A DNA stretch of 64,000 nucleotides from Knoxdaviesia capensis (GCA_001510575.1 LNGK01000002.1:2034144-2098143), one strand, 5' to 3'; counted from the first letter of the stretch, positions 45,109 to 59,214 are shown. The notes: generated by a model not told the origin, from the sequence alone. Numbers and translations are program-made.

Positions 45109-48100
45109 CTACGCAGAAACCTTCAGCGGCTCAATGTTCCAGATGCTCTCGGCATACTCGTTGATGCACCGGTCGCTGCTGAAGAATCCCATGCGCGACA
45201 CGCTGAGGATGCACTTCTTGACCCACTCCTCCTGGTTCTTGTACGCCTCGTCCACCAGCTTGTGCGTGTCGATGTAGCTCTTGAAGTCGTCCGACACTAG
45301 GTAGAAGTCGCCGTGGTCGCGCACCGCCGCAATCATCGCGCTGAAGTCCTGCGCCGACCCGAACATGCCGCTCTCGATCGCCGTGAACACCTTGACCAGC
45401 CCGTCATCGAGAGTGTGCGTGCCGTAGGTGTGGCCGTGGCGGAGCTCGTCAACGTCCTCGGAGAGCGTGCCGAACAGGAAGATGTTCTCGGTGCCAATCT
45501 CGCGGGTGATTTCGATCTGAACAAATCGTCGATGAGGAAAGTTAGTTTGACACAGATTTGAAGTGTGTGGGCATAAACATAAAGTATCAGGCAACTCACG
45601 TTAGCACCGTCGCAGGTTCCAATAATGAGACCTCCGTTAAGCACAAACTTCATGTTCGAAGTTCCCGAAGCCCTGTAAAACAGCAAATGGTTGGTTAGTG
45701 TATGTCGTACACACTCAGAGGCCAAAGCAGAAAAAGTACGTACTCAGTTCCCGCAGTCGAGATGTGCTCGCTGAGGTCGTTGGCAGGGATGATCATCTCA
45801 GCCTTGCTGACGTTGTAGTCCTCCATGAAGATCACCTTCAGGAGATCGCCAATGTCCTCGTCCTTGTTGATAACCGCGCCGACGTTGTTGATCAAGTGGA
45901 TGATCTGCTTGGCCATCCAGTAGCCCGGAGCAGCCTTGCCTCCGAAGATGGACACGCGGGGCTGCTGCTTCTTGCGCTCCTCGGGGGTCATGGCCTTGAG
46001 AGTCAGGTAGCGGTAGATCACGCCAAAGATGTTGAGCTGCTGGCGCTTGTACTCGTGGATACGCTTGACCTGCACGTCGAACAGCGCCGACGGGCTAACA
46101 GTGACTCCGGTGGTGCTCTTGATGTACTTGGCGAGCCGGATCTTGTTGGCATACTTGATCTCAGCCCACTCGCGGCGGAACTCGGCATCCTCAACGTGCA
46201 GCTCCAGCTGGTTGAGCTGGTTCAGGTCCTTGAGGAAGCCCTTGCCGCACTTGGTGGCAATCAGATCCGACAGGCGGGGGTTGGCCTGGTGGAGCCAGCG
46301 ACGGGGGGTGACGCCGTTGGTGACGTTGGTGAACTTGTCGGGGCCGAAGATGCTGACAAAGTCGGCGAAAATGGTGGTCTTGATCAGGTCGGAGTGCAGC
46401 TCAGCCACACCGTTGACCTTGTGGGAGCCGACAATAGCCAGGAAAGCCATGCGCACCATCTTGGTCTGCGACTCCTCAATGATCGACACGCGGCGGAGGA
46501 GGTCGCGGTCACCCGGGAAAGCCTTCTCGACCTTCTGGAGGAAGAACAGGTTGATGTCGTAGATGATCTGAAGATGGCGGGGAAGCAGGTGCTGCAGAAG
46601 ACCCACGGGCCACTTCTCCAGAGCCTCGGGCAGGACTGTGTGGTTGGTGTAGCCGAAGGTGGCGGTGACCAGGGTCCAGGCCTCATCCCACTCCAGGCCC
46701 TCAATATCGATGAGGATGCGCTGCAGCTCAACCACGGCCAGGGTTGGGTGAGTGTCGTTCAGCTGAATGGCAACCTGGTCGGGAAACTCGCGCCAGGCGC
46801 GGCGGGTCTTCTTGAAGCGACGGACGATGTCGTGCAGCGAGGCGGCAACCCAGAAGTACTGCTGCTTCAGGCGAAGCTCCTTACCACGGTCCAGGTTGTC
46901 GTTGGGGTACAACACGGCGCTGATGGTCTCGGCACGCTGCTGATCGGCAACAGAGCTCTCATACTCGCCGCTGTTGAACTTCTGGAAGTCGAATTCGCCA
47001 CTAGCAGCCTTGCTGGACCACAGGCGAAGGTTGTTTGTCGAGGGGGTGGCGTAGCCGGGGATAGGAACATCGTAGGCAACAGCGCGGACAGTCTCGCCGC
47101 CCTCCCAGTTCGCAACCGACTTGCCGTTCTCGTCGATGCTCTTGCGGACCGAGCCATAGAATTGGATCTGCACATAGGGAGCGGGAAGAGGTTAGAATCT
47201 AAACGGAGCTAGCCAACCCAACCCAAGCTAAACAAAAAACAAGGAAAAAAAAAAAAAGAGAAAAAAGGGCTCTCAAGGAAGTCTTACATCGACAGTTACG
47301 TCGTGGCGGGGGAACTCCCAAGGGTTGAAATCCAGCCAGTAGTCAGGAACCTCGACCTGGTAGCCGTCAATAATCTCCTGCTTGAAGATACCATAGCGGT
47401 AGCGCAGGCCGTATCCCCAAGCGGGGTAGTTAAGGGACGCAAGACTGTCCAGGAAACAGGCGGCAAGACGGCCAAGACCGCCGTTACCCAGAGCAGCATC
47501 GTGCTCCTCTTCAATAATATCCTCGATACGGAAACCAAGATCAGCCAGACCGCCTAAGAGAATGCGTTAGTTTCAAAATCCTTAAATGCAGAAGCAATGG
47601 AGCTCTGTTTGAAGCTCTAAAAAAGACAAATGCAATTGGCACTCACTCTTAGCATCGTCCTTCTGGCCAATGTTCAGCATAGCATTGTCCAGAGCTCGGC
47701 CCATCAGGAACTCGAGACTGAGGTAGTAGACACGCTTGCTGTCGACGGTGGTCTGGCGCTGCTGGGTGCGGTTCCACTCCATGATCAGACGGTCACGGAA
47801 GGCCAGGCTGGTGGCGGCGTAGATGGCCTGGTCATTGCAGTTGTACAAGCTGCGAGCGAGGGTGGTCTCGACGTGGCGCACAACCTCGGTCTCGAATTCA
47901 TCCTTGGATTCAAAACCCTTGAATTGATGCTTCTGCCAGTTATCGCGCTGGGGTTCCGGGATAGAAGCTATTGGAAGAGAGCAACACGACGCAAAGAAGA
48001 AAATTTGCAAAGAGTGTGTCAGTTGAGATGCGCTTGGCGGGGGTGTAGACGGGCCAATTGGCCACAGAATTGGAGCTTAGCTGTGTTCGTACCCTCAACG

Positions 48101-48243
48101 CTGCTGATGTCACTTGCGCCGTAACCAGTAAAGGTACGGCGGTGTTTCGGGCGAGACACTCCGGCAGGGCCGACGGAGCCCTGGATGTCGATGATCGGGG
48201 CTCCAACCGACGGCCGGCGCTCACGGACGGGAATCGTCGACAT
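45109..48243 (-). CDS. gph1: Glycogen phosphorylase
   Basis: Six exons on the minus strand: 48243-48093, 47967-47647, 47553-47288, 47167-45744, 45672-45600 and 45516-45109, giving 880 residues, the normal length for fungal enzymes. It releases glucose-1-phosphate from glycogen. Family stretches include VYYLSLEFLMGRALDNAML, EEHDAALGNGGLGRLAACFL, YPAWGYGLRYRYGIFKQ, QLNDTHPTLAVVELQRILID, NVTNGVTPRRWLHQANPRLS and KRIHEYKRQQLN. The pyridoxal-phosphate lysine is in SGTSNMKFVLNGG (about Lys729). The N-terminal ~60 residues hold RRPSV and RRTFTGY, Ser/Thr in basic context that could be PKA sites; yeast Gph1 is activated by phosphorylation in its N-terminal extension. It lies between sakA and ganB, all on the same strand. 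Confidence 0.95.
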
Positions 48244-51200
48244 TTTTGCGGTACGTGTGGGGTGCGGGGTGTTTTGGAGTTGAGAAGGAAAGAGACAGCG
48301 AGAACAAAAGACCACACACAAGCGATTTTCTTTTTGTATTGACTATGAGTATTAACTGTGAGAGCTGTGTTGAAGCCACTGACGAGCTCGGTGAGGGGGA
48401 GGCAAGAAAGCTCAAAAAAGCTCAAACTTGAGAAACGGGAAGAATTGAAGAAGAAGGTCCCGAAAGATCAAGGAAGAACTGAGATGGGGAGGGAAAAGGC
48501 AAAACGAGAATCCAGCAGCAAACGCAGTGGACGAGAGGATACGAAGAGAAGAGAAGAAAGGAAGAAGAAAAGAAGAGAGAGAGAGGAGAAGAGAAGAGAG
48601 GAATAAAAGGGACAGAAGGAGGGGAAACGAGAGATTTAGATAGAGATGCAAATAACGAGGTGTTGGGTTTAATTTGGTTAACTGCGGTACAAGAATAAGA
48701 GCAGGAGCGAGACAAGACAGCTATGGCTAGCTCCTGCATCTTCTTTCCCTTTTTTTTCCTTTTTAAAAAAATGATTTATTATTTTTATCGATCAGGCGAT
48801 GGAATCGGCGACAAGCGGGTACAGGTACATGCAAAAATGTCTCCATTACACCCAACATCCAAGCAACCATACGTTGGATGAGGTCCATGGAGCGTTATGT
48901 GGATGTTGGTATGGCAATTGGCTTTTTGCGGCCTGGCCTGGAGTCGAAAAACCCTTGATAGAGGCGAAAAAGTCAGAAGTTACATTCCAGATAAGCCGCA
49001 GTGCCAGCCCACTCTGGTACCCACGGGCGCAGCGGGACACGAGAAAAAGAGGAAGAGAAGCAAAGAGCCGGAGGAGCTATGGTAACCCGTAAAGGCCGCC
49101 TCCCTCCCCATGTCGGTTCTGGGTTGCAGGTTCCAGGTCGGGTCGTCCAAGGTGCAGGATCAGTTATCTGCATAGAGGGGCTCCTCTGCGTCTCGTCTAC
49201 TCTCATTGCCTCAGCCTCCATGCCGTATAGAGACAGTCGTATACGACGAACCTTGTAGGCCATTTCTTCTTGCTGGTAGGCAATTGGCAAGTTTCGGTGC
49301 TTTGGGGAGCTGGCCGGAACAGGGCTCGGAATCCTCACGACCACAGTCTGTCCTTCTTGCTCTGGTCAGGCCGCCATCCGACATGCCTTCAAAGCATGGA
49401 TGCGGAATCATACAGTCGTCATGGCCTTGTCACCTCTGAAAAGGGTGTAGAGGCCCGCCAGAATCCGGACCGTTGCTTGGGCAGGTGTATCACAAGCTGT
49501 GCGAGTGTCTCCATTGGTGTGTGTGATGCGGGGTCTGTCTGTGTCTCACCCAGCTAGATCTTATTTATTATTATTAAAGCGAGGGGTTTTGTATGTCTCT
49601 CCTATATACTGTACATGTCCGTGGATTCCAAGAGTCTCTGACGTCCAGCATCAAGCCGTTCAACTCCTCTCGAGAAAGCGGGAATTTCTATCACTCGGGG
49701 TAGTGCACGCTTTGTCTGCGGATGGGTGCAACTAGCATCGGAGGGACACAAGTATTCCCCTCCAAGGTCCCTGTCGTTTCTCTGTCCCCCTCGTCCGTCA
49801 TACCCGCGATGCTGCCCAGACCCACGCCTATCTATCATTGGCTGGTCTTGCCTGTCTTGGCCATTGGGCAACCGCCCGGGATTGGCGCCAAATGCAGTAT
49901 CTTCACTTCTCAAGAATCGTGTACATACTATTTATTCTCTTGTTCACCAGGGTGGAAAATACAACCCCTCCAGGCCCAGGCGTGGTGGGATCAAAGCCCA
50001 GCTATTTTGCGTCCACCAGCCTGTAGATTGTGCCATATCGCCGCCGTCTTGTTGGTGGGGTTCGACCTTCCAGGGTCTTCTCTCTCGTCTCGCACACACC
50101 GACCCGTTCATTCCGCGCTCTCTGTAGTGGACTTGTCCCGCTTGACCTTTTGAGACTGCTGTCTTGGATACACCGGCTGTCTGCTAGCCGGTTCCATGTT
50201 GAGTCGTACGACCCTCCCCTCCTCCTCCAGCATCTCTGTGTATAATCTTGGGATCCAGAAAATCCATCTTCAATCGCAATTCTTTTCTTGGTCTCCTGCG
50301 GTATTCTCGGTCAGAACCGAACAGGTCAGCAGAAAAGGAAAGAAAAAAAAATGTTCAGTCCACACCATGACATCCGACAATCGCCGTGTCCAATGTCTGC
50401 TGTTCTTCAGCCTTCTTCAGTGGACCCCACCCCGTCTAAGCCTAGACCACTCACTCACCTTTGTCTTTTGGGGGGGAGGCTTGCATGACGCACTTCCAAT
50501 CCTCGCTCTTTTTTTTTTTTTTCCTTCTTCCAGCTGCGTCTGGTCAGTTGAACACCGCCCACAGAACATCCGCGTTTGTCCTCCTCAATCTTGTTCGTAG
50601 GCCAACCTTGAGCACGCACCAGCCAGCTGTTTGTCTCAGACCTCTCCATAGTCTTAGCCCTGGGCTGGAAAGAGAACAACCGCGCCCCCCATCTCACGGG
50701 GCTACCTTAATCCCCCAGGAACCACATTCCAATAGCAACCTCAACAACTCCGGTTGACCCGATGCTTGTTGCACCCAGCTTCACTGAAGGGGTTGTGAAT
50801 AACCCCAACCCTAACCCTAACCCACCACACCTCGTTTTCTTCCGTTGATTATCGTGATCACAAGAGAACCCCCACACCATCACAAGATGTACTGTACCAA
50901 TTAACCAGAATTTCGCGCAAGTGTCTTCCTCCGGAGAGGGGATACCTGAGGCATATTTCCTCGATTCCTTCTCCAACTCGGTCTTCACATCTGTCCTCTC
51001 GTAGAAACAAAAGTATCTCAAAGAGTGCGTTGCTGGACGACACACCAAGCTTCATATAGACACCGATGCAACCCTGCCAGGAGCGAGCAAGCCCCCCCTC
51101 TTTTCTCTCGTCTTTTTTCTTGCAGTGCTATGAATATATGCACCCCTGGAGAATCATACGAGCACCCATTAAAAAAATAGAAGTGTCCCCGCTCTGCCTG

Positions 51201-52578
51201 TGGCGCATCCACCTGTCTATCTTATCTCGCGTCATCCTACAGTGAAGGTTGTCCTGGCCGACGCCGCCGCCGCCGCCGGGAGAATGCACGTAGAGGGGTG
51301 CTCGTTTCCTCGCAGCGGACGTGGACATTAGTCCGGCCGGCCGAGGAGGACTTGCGAAAGAAATCACGGGTACTACATCTATTCACAGATATCGCGACCA
51401 TTATGAGACGGGAGAAACTGGAAACAATAGGAAGTGCTAGACCGTAGTAAACAGCCGAGACTCTCGCCGCAGACAAACGACACACATCCTCCTTCGGTGT
51501 TACCTCCCACCACAGTCGCCTCCTAATCAGAAAGCAGAGTCCGTCTCAGAACCAAGACACTTTTCACATCACTCACACGAGGGGTCATCTTCACATTCCA
51601 GGATAAAAAGAAAAAGAAAAAGTGTATATAGAAGTCGTAAGAGACACAAAGGCTAAGCCCCCCTCCCCATTGCCCCCCTAAAGATAAGAAAAGAAAACCA
51701 CAAACATGGATCAACATACAGGTCCATAGCCCCCTCTCCGCAAAACCAAAATCAAAGAGACAAGGAACGGGCAGTCGGGATATCATTGCTGGCCTTGAGT
51801 ACATGATCAAATAGTAGCCCCCACCCCGACAGAAACACACAACAATCCCTCGGCATATAAATCTATAGTCGGACAGAAAAAACCACTGCTGAGAATATAA
51901 CGAACACGAGAATCGTCACACAGTCACTACAACATGCATCTACTGTCGCTCCGTATGCTCAACTATGAGACATGGTATCAAAAGCCCTATCCAGAGTAAT
52001 GTTGTACTTCCAACCGAGAAATCGAGCAAGCAACAGGGCAGTAGACAGTAGAGAATTGGTGGCATATAACAGAGAGAAACTATGAGGAAGAGGTGGTCAT
52101 TGATAGTAAAAAAGAAATAAGAAAAATTGAAGACAGGATTGATATCATGGAAACTGAAGATAGGTAGTTCTGGAGGGAAGCTCGGTATATGTACGACGGC
52201 CTCGACATCTCTAAATCAACCAAGAAAAAAGTTATTCAAGAAAAAGAAGAGTCGAAAGAGGGATAAAAATTAAATAGCAGCTATCGAGTTTAAGCATGGG
52301 AACACCAGGAACTCCGAACAAATGCTGGCATTCAATGCCTAGAGAAAGATAGAAAAAAAGAAAGAAAATGGAGAAGTGAACGGTATCATGAGTGAAAAAG
52401 AAGTGGTACTAGGAAAAGAGCAGAAGAATAAAACTGCCGGCATAGTCTCGTGCGGAATAACGGAAAATCAACGGGAAAAGGAGAGAAAGAGGGAGAGAAG
52501 ATGAGATATGGATGACGGCGAAGCGGACGAGAGGCGGGGATGAAGAGGACTTCGAGACAGACTTCGAGCGAAACTCGG
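48244..52578. other. Intergenic: glycogen phosphorylase promoter and ganB 3' flank
   Basis: The 48390-48640 part is purine-rich on the plus strand (leader of the minus-strand gene) and holds AGGGG stress-element-like motifs (near 48389 and 48618). The rest, about 3.8 kb, has no supportable gene. A short telomere-like repeat is at 50801-50824. The 51590-52560 part is A/G-rich and probably the ganB 3' region. Confidence 0.45.
50801..50824. repeat. Interstitial telomere-like repeat
   Basis: The sequence AACCCCAACCCTAACCCTAA and following bases hold about two and a half copies of CCCTAA, the complement of the fungal telomere unit TTAGGG. It is too short to act as a telomere. It may be a telobox-type protein-binding site or chance. 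Confidence 0.7.
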
Positions 52579-54251
52579 CTATAGAATGCCAGAGTCTTTC
52601 AGGGCGTTGTTGAGAATGGTTTCTTTTACAGCGGCGAAAACCAGGCGAATGTTCGAGGTATCGGTAGCTTGTGTCAAACTAGATCCAGGGAAAAGAACTG
52701 AGGTTAGAAGAAATCCACGGCGATAGAAGACAGGCACACAACCTGGCGTAGCACGGCATGCTAGTGTAGAGATCCCGATACTTACTGTGGATATAGGTTG
52801 AGATGCGCCCGGTTGACCTGGTTGAATCTCCATAAGAGGTACTTCGCGGCCTTGTTGACGTCGTTGCCGCCGGAGTAATCGGGGAAGTAGTTTCCGAGGG
52901 GAGAGCGCCCGAGCTTCTCCTTGAAAATATCCACCTTGTTCAAGAAGAGAATAATCGAAGTCCGCATAAACCATCTCGAGTTAACGACCGAGTCGAAGAG
53001 AAGGAGACTCTCCATCATTCGGTTCTAAGTTTGGGTGAGAATAGCAAAGTGTTAGCTCACAAGGACTTCCACAAGTGCGGAAACAAACGGAGAGGAGTTA
53101 GGGACAGCGCCGAATGCGCACAAGGAGAGACATACCTGACTGCTCTCTTCGAGGAGAACTTGATCGTATTCGCTAAGCGCGACGCAGAATATTATCGAGG
53201 TGACGTTTTCGAAGCAGTGAATCCATTTCTTACGTTCGCTTCGCTGACCTCCAACGTCAAACATGCTGTTGAGAAACTGGGGTTAGCCATGCAGGTAACA
53301 ACCCGAAATCAACACTTCATGATTGTGTAGAAATCCCGGCGAGGGCACTCGATGCCATTTCGTTTACGAGGGATGAGGTCTCAACTTACTGCATGCTGAG
53401 GGGACCCATTTGAAACCGAGTCTCGTAGATACCGGTGGTCTTGGTTCTCGCGCGCAACACATCCATCTCGTTTGGCATGTAGTCGGGGGCGACTATTCTC
53501 GATACTTCCTGGAAAAAGCTATTAAGAGAAGAAAAGAAAAAAAAGATGACCCCTCGAGTTAGCAAAAGCGCAACCTATGAGGGCGAGTCGGGCCTTGCGA
53601 AAATATCCCACGTTCACAATCATCGGATATTCAAGTATTTCCCCCCCTGTGAGGTGATTGAGACTTACTAGGGAGCGGAGTCCATTAGGTAGAACTCGGT
53701 CTGTCTCTCAATCAACTGGTCCTTCGTCTCATCGGTCCATATGGCTTTGACGGCCTCTCCAACGCGAGGATCGATGTGAGCTTGCGGGCCGGCTTCGGTG
53801 GTGTAGTCGAGTAGGTACTGAGCCAGAGCCTTGGTGTTTTCGTCATCGGGTTCGAGATCAAACTGTCGCAGAGCGGTAACGACGGCTTTAGAGCACTCGA
53901 CGAGATTCTTAAAGACGGTCGGCCGGTAGTTGTACAATTCGTCTTCTGAATAGCCTTTCAGGTGGATGATCTTCATCTGCTTCACAATAGTCGACTTGCC
54001 ACTCTCTCCGGATCCTAGATAGCAGAAAATAAAGCAACTGTTATTAGCCAACACAACACGATCTTGCCCACAACCTAGGCGAACGACACAGAAGCAAGAG
54101 GAATAACTCCTTAGCGACCCGACATACCGAGCAGAAGGATCTTGCATTCTCGGCGCAATCTCTTCGAATCTTCTTCCAGCTGCTTATCGATCTGCTGGCT
54201 CTTCTTCTTCTGCTCCACCTCTTCATTATTTGAGCTCATACACGCGCCCAT
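52579..54251 (-). CDS. ganB: G-protein alpha subunit GanB
   Basis: Six exons on the minus strand: 54251-54128, 54014-53669, 53518-53390, 53265-53136, 53024-52786 and 52678-52579, giving 355 residues. The N-terminus MGACMSS supplies Gly2 for myristoylation and Cys4 for palmitoylation. GTP-binding motifs are complete: P loop GSGESGKST (42-50), switch I with Arg181 in RARTKTTG, switch II DVGGQRSERKKW with catalytic Gln207, FLNKVD, and TQATDTSNI. The end is NALKDSGIL; the fourth residue from the end is Ser, not Cys, so there is no pertussis-toxin site. Among the three Aspergillus alpha subunits (FadA, GanA, GanB) the sequence fits GanB, which couples carbon-source sensing to cAMP/PKA during conidial germination. 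All introns are short and standard. Confidence 0.94.
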
Positions 54252-57200
54252 GGTGATTGTGGTATGGAAGACTTTGGGAACGGTGCCGGGGGTGAGTGCG
54301 AGAAAGGGACGATTTCGTCGGCCTATTCCGTTGGTTCAATTTTGGCCAAAAAATGAGGTTTTGGCGATAACGGGATTGGTTGACTTGTCCGAAAACAGTA
54401 AATGCGGCCAAGTCGGGCCTGTTTGATAAATTGATTGAGAGAAGCCTCAGTCGCGGAGTGTATAGTGACTGAGACAGGAATGATGTCCCATCGCAGGTAG
54501 GGACACAAAAGAGCGCAAGGCGAGGATTGCGATTCTCGACAATCGGGCCAGGGGAAACGCTGTGTTCCGAGTATGAGTTGGATCAACAAGGCTGATCGAG
54601 TGGGCTGGGTGGTAAACCGAGTCTCTTCGAGAATAATGGGCGGACGGAGACCGTAGGGGGAAAAAAAATGGAGGATGACGATGATTGCGAGAAAGGTCTG
54701 GCAATTATTCAGGAACACTTGAGAATGGTGCGCAACCACAAGTTGGATATGAAGGAGCAAAAAAATGGTGTGGACAAACCTGAGAGCAGGGTGTGTCAAA
54801 GGAAAAGCAATCAGGAAATGACTGGTTGGGTCAGAGAGACGCTAATTGCAGCAGAATTTCCGAGGTGAGAGGCGTGAAGAAAAGCTGTTGGTCGAGTTCA
54901 GGGGGGGATCGAACGTGGACGGAAAGATGTGGAGGGGAAGAGGATGGACGGGGATTTTCAGTTGAGTAGAAAGAAAATAAGGAAGAAAATAGCAGCTTAA
55001 AAGGTGCGTTAGGTGTAAGGCATGAAAATGGAATCGAAGCCTTGGTACTCAGCTGGGAGTGCAAGAGGATGGATTGTCCAACGGCGGAGGCTATGGCAGG
55101 ACTTTTGGGAGCACCAGGTTTTATCCGTTCCCATAAAGTGTGTGGTAGAAAAAGCGTGGCGGCGGATAGGTGAAGAGGAGATTTGGGGTGACAGCAAAAG
55201 ATAAAAGCGGAAAGGTCGCCAAGTCAAGAAGTCGGTGATGGGTACTCGGAGTAGTGTGTCGAGTGAGTGAGAGGACAGGCTCACAGAAAAGGATGAAAAA
55301 GACAAGTCCAACGGATAGAATACAAGCGAAACAATAGGGAAAAAGGAAGGGAAATAAAGATAAGAAATCCAAAGGAGAGGAAAGAGAAAATAAGACGACA
55401 CAGGATTTATTGAAGATTTTCTGGTTTATAGGGCGAACGAGAAATTCGGCTCCAGAAGTCTAGAGAGACGCAAGCAAACGGCGCAAGGAACTGACTAAAG
55501 GGCGATAGGAAACGGATTGGCTGGTGGGAACAACGGACAGATTCCAGACACAGTGGGAATAAAGAGGCGGACGAAGGCTATTTAGACTCGACCATGGGAA
55601 TAGGGGAATATTCAAGCTGAGATCCAGGAATATGCGTGGTAGTTGGTGATAAGTGGCATATAATATAGCAACAGATGCTGGCAAGATGGAGGGATTATGG
55701 TGGGAGGGAGATTTGAGAGAGGAGACCGAAAAGAAGAGAATTGGAAGAAGAAGAAGAGGGAAGCAAGGGAACAATATTATTATCCCAGTTAAGAACACGG
55801 AACGAAGAGGGAAGAGCACGACGACGCCACACAGACAGCCAGAGAGAGATAGGATAGAGAAAGATACCACAGGTATGAAAGCCAGGGGCCGACACGCCAG
55901 AAGCAAAGGGGAAGAGGTGGGAGGGTAAATTTGCACGGATAGATGGAGATTGTCAGTCAGATCGAACGAAGGGTGGTGCTAACAAGAAGGGACTCGATGC
56001 ACGGGCGTGGAGCGTGGACTGAGATTTGAGACGGTGAGGAAGAGGAAAACAACGAGGTGTGTGAGGCTGGTGAGGGTTTAAAAGGTGGATGGAGAAATGT
56101 GGGCAATGATTGGCGCGCGGTCGGATTTTTTTGTGCCTTCGGGAGTCGGTTTGATAGCTGACAAGTTGACAGGCAATGGAAGCGGAGGAAACCGAAGCTC
56201 GAGATTTCGGCGATGGTGTGGACGAAGAGCTGGAAGAATTGGAGAGGGGAGAGGTTTCTCATGAAGATGATCGGCAGATACGGGAAGAAGAGGTTTAAGA
56301 TAAGCCGAGGGCAAAAGGCGAGAGAGAGAGAGAGAGAGAGATAACAGAAAAAGGACTCTTTACGGCTTAGTATAGGTATAGAAGCTACAGGAAAATGAAA
56401 CCGAGCCGGGTCCCCGATAGCGACTGTATCATGGAAAATACAGTACAGCTACTGAAAGTTGGCGATCAAAAGAGGAGGATGAGAAGAGGAGAAAGAGATG
56501 GAGATACGAAGATGGAAAAGGAAAAGGAGGGAAAAGGGAAAAAGCAGTTACAGGTACGGATTTACAGGCGCAGTCATCAATTCCAAAGCGGAGGAAGGAG
56601 CGAAGGAGGGAAAGGGCGGAGAAACGAAGTCAAGAAAGAGGAAAGAAGGAAAAGAATGGGACGAGGAAGGGAAAGAGCTGGGCGAACGGCAGCGAGTACT
56701 TTGTCGGTGGGTGTGAACAGCACCAAGTTGGGAAGTACTCCTGCGAAAGATGGCGAGATTTGGATGTGGGGACGAAAACTAAGTGGTGGTCGCAATCACG
56801 GACAATAATAGCTGGTTGAGGGTGCTCGTGGCGGTGGGAATTGTGCTATTATAGTGCATACAACATGCAGATAAAGTGGTTTCTTTCTATAAGCGCAAGA
56901 GAGGAGGAGGGAAGAAAGGTGGGGGGGAAGAGACAGGCAGAAAACTCGGGGGGCCGGGGATGGAGAAGCTGGAGAGGAAGAGAGAGCGAGAGTCGGAGAG
57001 CAAAGACTCGCTAGCCAACAGACGGTCTTACGGAGAGGACAGTACGGTGGTGTCTCTCTGTTCATACAGTATGTGCGCATGAATGGCACAACCCGCAGCT
57101 CACGCCAGCCAAAACAGAACTGCCAAACGATCGGCGACTGGAGCCGGGACGGAAAGCTCAGGTTCAAGGCCGCAAGGAGCAAGGTTCACGAGAGCCAAAC

Positions 57201-59154
57201 CCACACCTGAACCGAAGTTGCGACGAACAGCAGAGGAAGAGAGAGAAGGGAGAACAACGTGTCTGTGTGTGTTGTGCGCACACGCTCTTTGACAGTGAGC
57301 CAGGACTGGACAAGACGGCCCACGCCAGCCCCAGCTTGACCTAGCCTCACATGGCCGCCCTGTATATTTTCTTTTTTTTTTCTCTCTTCCTCGCGGGCGC
57401 GTGGGATTTGCGTTGACGTTCTTTCAAGGTGCCACCTCGATAGAGTGCCAATAGATAGTGCACCCGAGGGGCCCTGGATGGATGAGGACGACCCCCCGTC
57501 CAGGGTGGCGGCAAAGTTTGGGAGTGAGTGACAAGAACTCGCAGCACACAGACACAGCGCTACAGAAGACTCCTCGGGGGCTAGCTGGCTAGTTTGATAA
57601 TGAATTTAAAATAGCCCTGTTTAGCTTGCGAGCCAGCCACAAGAAGCAACAACGGAAGCTGGACAAGTTTGGACCTGTCTGGTTTGGGTAACTGATTCGA
57701 AGGTGGAACCCGGCCACCAGCACAAGTTCGTGACGGCGGAGGCTTATCGGGCTTAAGAAGAACCGCATCAGGCCACAATTCTTCACCATGTCCTTCACCT
57801 GGCTCATACTAAGTACTGTATGCATCGCCATTACTGACACAGTTATGCTTCGTCCTAGATCCGGAAGTGTCATCGAACAAGAACCAGCTCAAGCGAAGGG
57901 TTTATATTGGCTGAGACCTGGATCCCTCGCCAGTGTGGTGTTCACAATGTCACGTTATTCTTCAGCCAGGGCGATCATGTTGTGTCTAACTCTTCTGGGG
58001 CAGAGAACAACCGGCTGGCTGGCTATAGGGGATGCATCCCAGCATCGTATGTCAAGGGTTGGGCCTTAAAGAGGCGCTGAAGGGAAGAAACAGCTCCCAT
58101 CTGAACCAAACTCCTGAAGTGCCTCTATACGGAGGTGACGAGCTTGAAGGACCACCGAAGAGAATCCACAGGGACCGTATCCAGCAGTCCAGCACTGTGC
58201 CTCCGTGAGATGAGTCCCCAGCCGAGGCCAGACCTGATGTGAAATATCGAGCAAACAGCTCCAACGGGCAATGAGCTAAACGCGGCCCGCTTTTAATCCC
58301 AGGTGGGTGTTTGTTCGTTCGATTCAAAGGGACAACGAGAAATCCAGCTGTGTCTCGCTATCTGGTCTGTCTGTCTCCATCAGTCGGTACAACCAAGAAC
58401 AGTGTTGGCGGTGCAGCCACAAACCCTGACATGGACGGCAGGCGTTTTACATGCTATTTGTCTCCGGCGATCTGGGGAATTGAAACTTGCGGATACCCGA
58501 ATGTGTGTATTCCGAACAAACAGTCCAGAGGGAGGTCTGCTTTTTGAGGCCCGGCGCACCATAGATGTGTTGTACACATAGGTCCGGCACTCCGACCTGG
58601 TACGTACCCCTTACACTATGCCTTTGCCTTCATTTGCCACGACTTATGGACACCAACGACGTAGGATCTTCGGTCGGGGCCGTGTCTGGCAGTTTTGGTT
58701 GGCTGTGGGAAGTGGGCTTCAGTTGAGAATGGCGACACTTGAAACGAACTCATACCGGTGTATCTTATGTTGTTCCTGTCTTTTTCGTTCTTTTGAAGCC
58801 AACGCTACGTGGCCGCGCATGGGACGGGGTGGAAGCCAGGATGGCCCGTATCTCTGGAAGGGTTTCCGCGCCCACTGTCAGGCATCCACGTCGATATCAG
58901 TCACATTTTTGTTTATTTGTTTGCTGGTAAACAGGATCACCACCCCCCACGGGGCCAGTTGACAGAAGGACAGGAAGAATGGAGAACGCAAGAAGATGAG
59001 GGAGAAAACAAAGACAGACAGAGACAGGGAAACAGGAGTACCCAAAACACACAGCGACGTGACCTACGATCGGGAGTCAGGGTGTGGCCATGCACGTAAG
59101 AGTGAGGGCGGCAGAAACGGGGGGGGACTAATACCGCGTGGCACGACTGCGTTG

Positions 59155-59158
<4 letters not shown>

Positions 59159-59185
<27 letters not shown>

Positions 59186-59214
59186 CTGTGTCTGTGTGTC
59201 TGTGTGGAGGGGGA
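59159..59214. repeat. (TG)n microsatellite with TGTGTC extension
   Basis: About 13 uninterrupted TG units followed by degenerate TGTGTC units. Confidence 0.9.

Noticed and set aside
57788..58069. 93-codon frame with a hydrophobic start in the right-end desert
   Set aside because: Short, isolated, and overlapped on the other strand; no support beyond being open.
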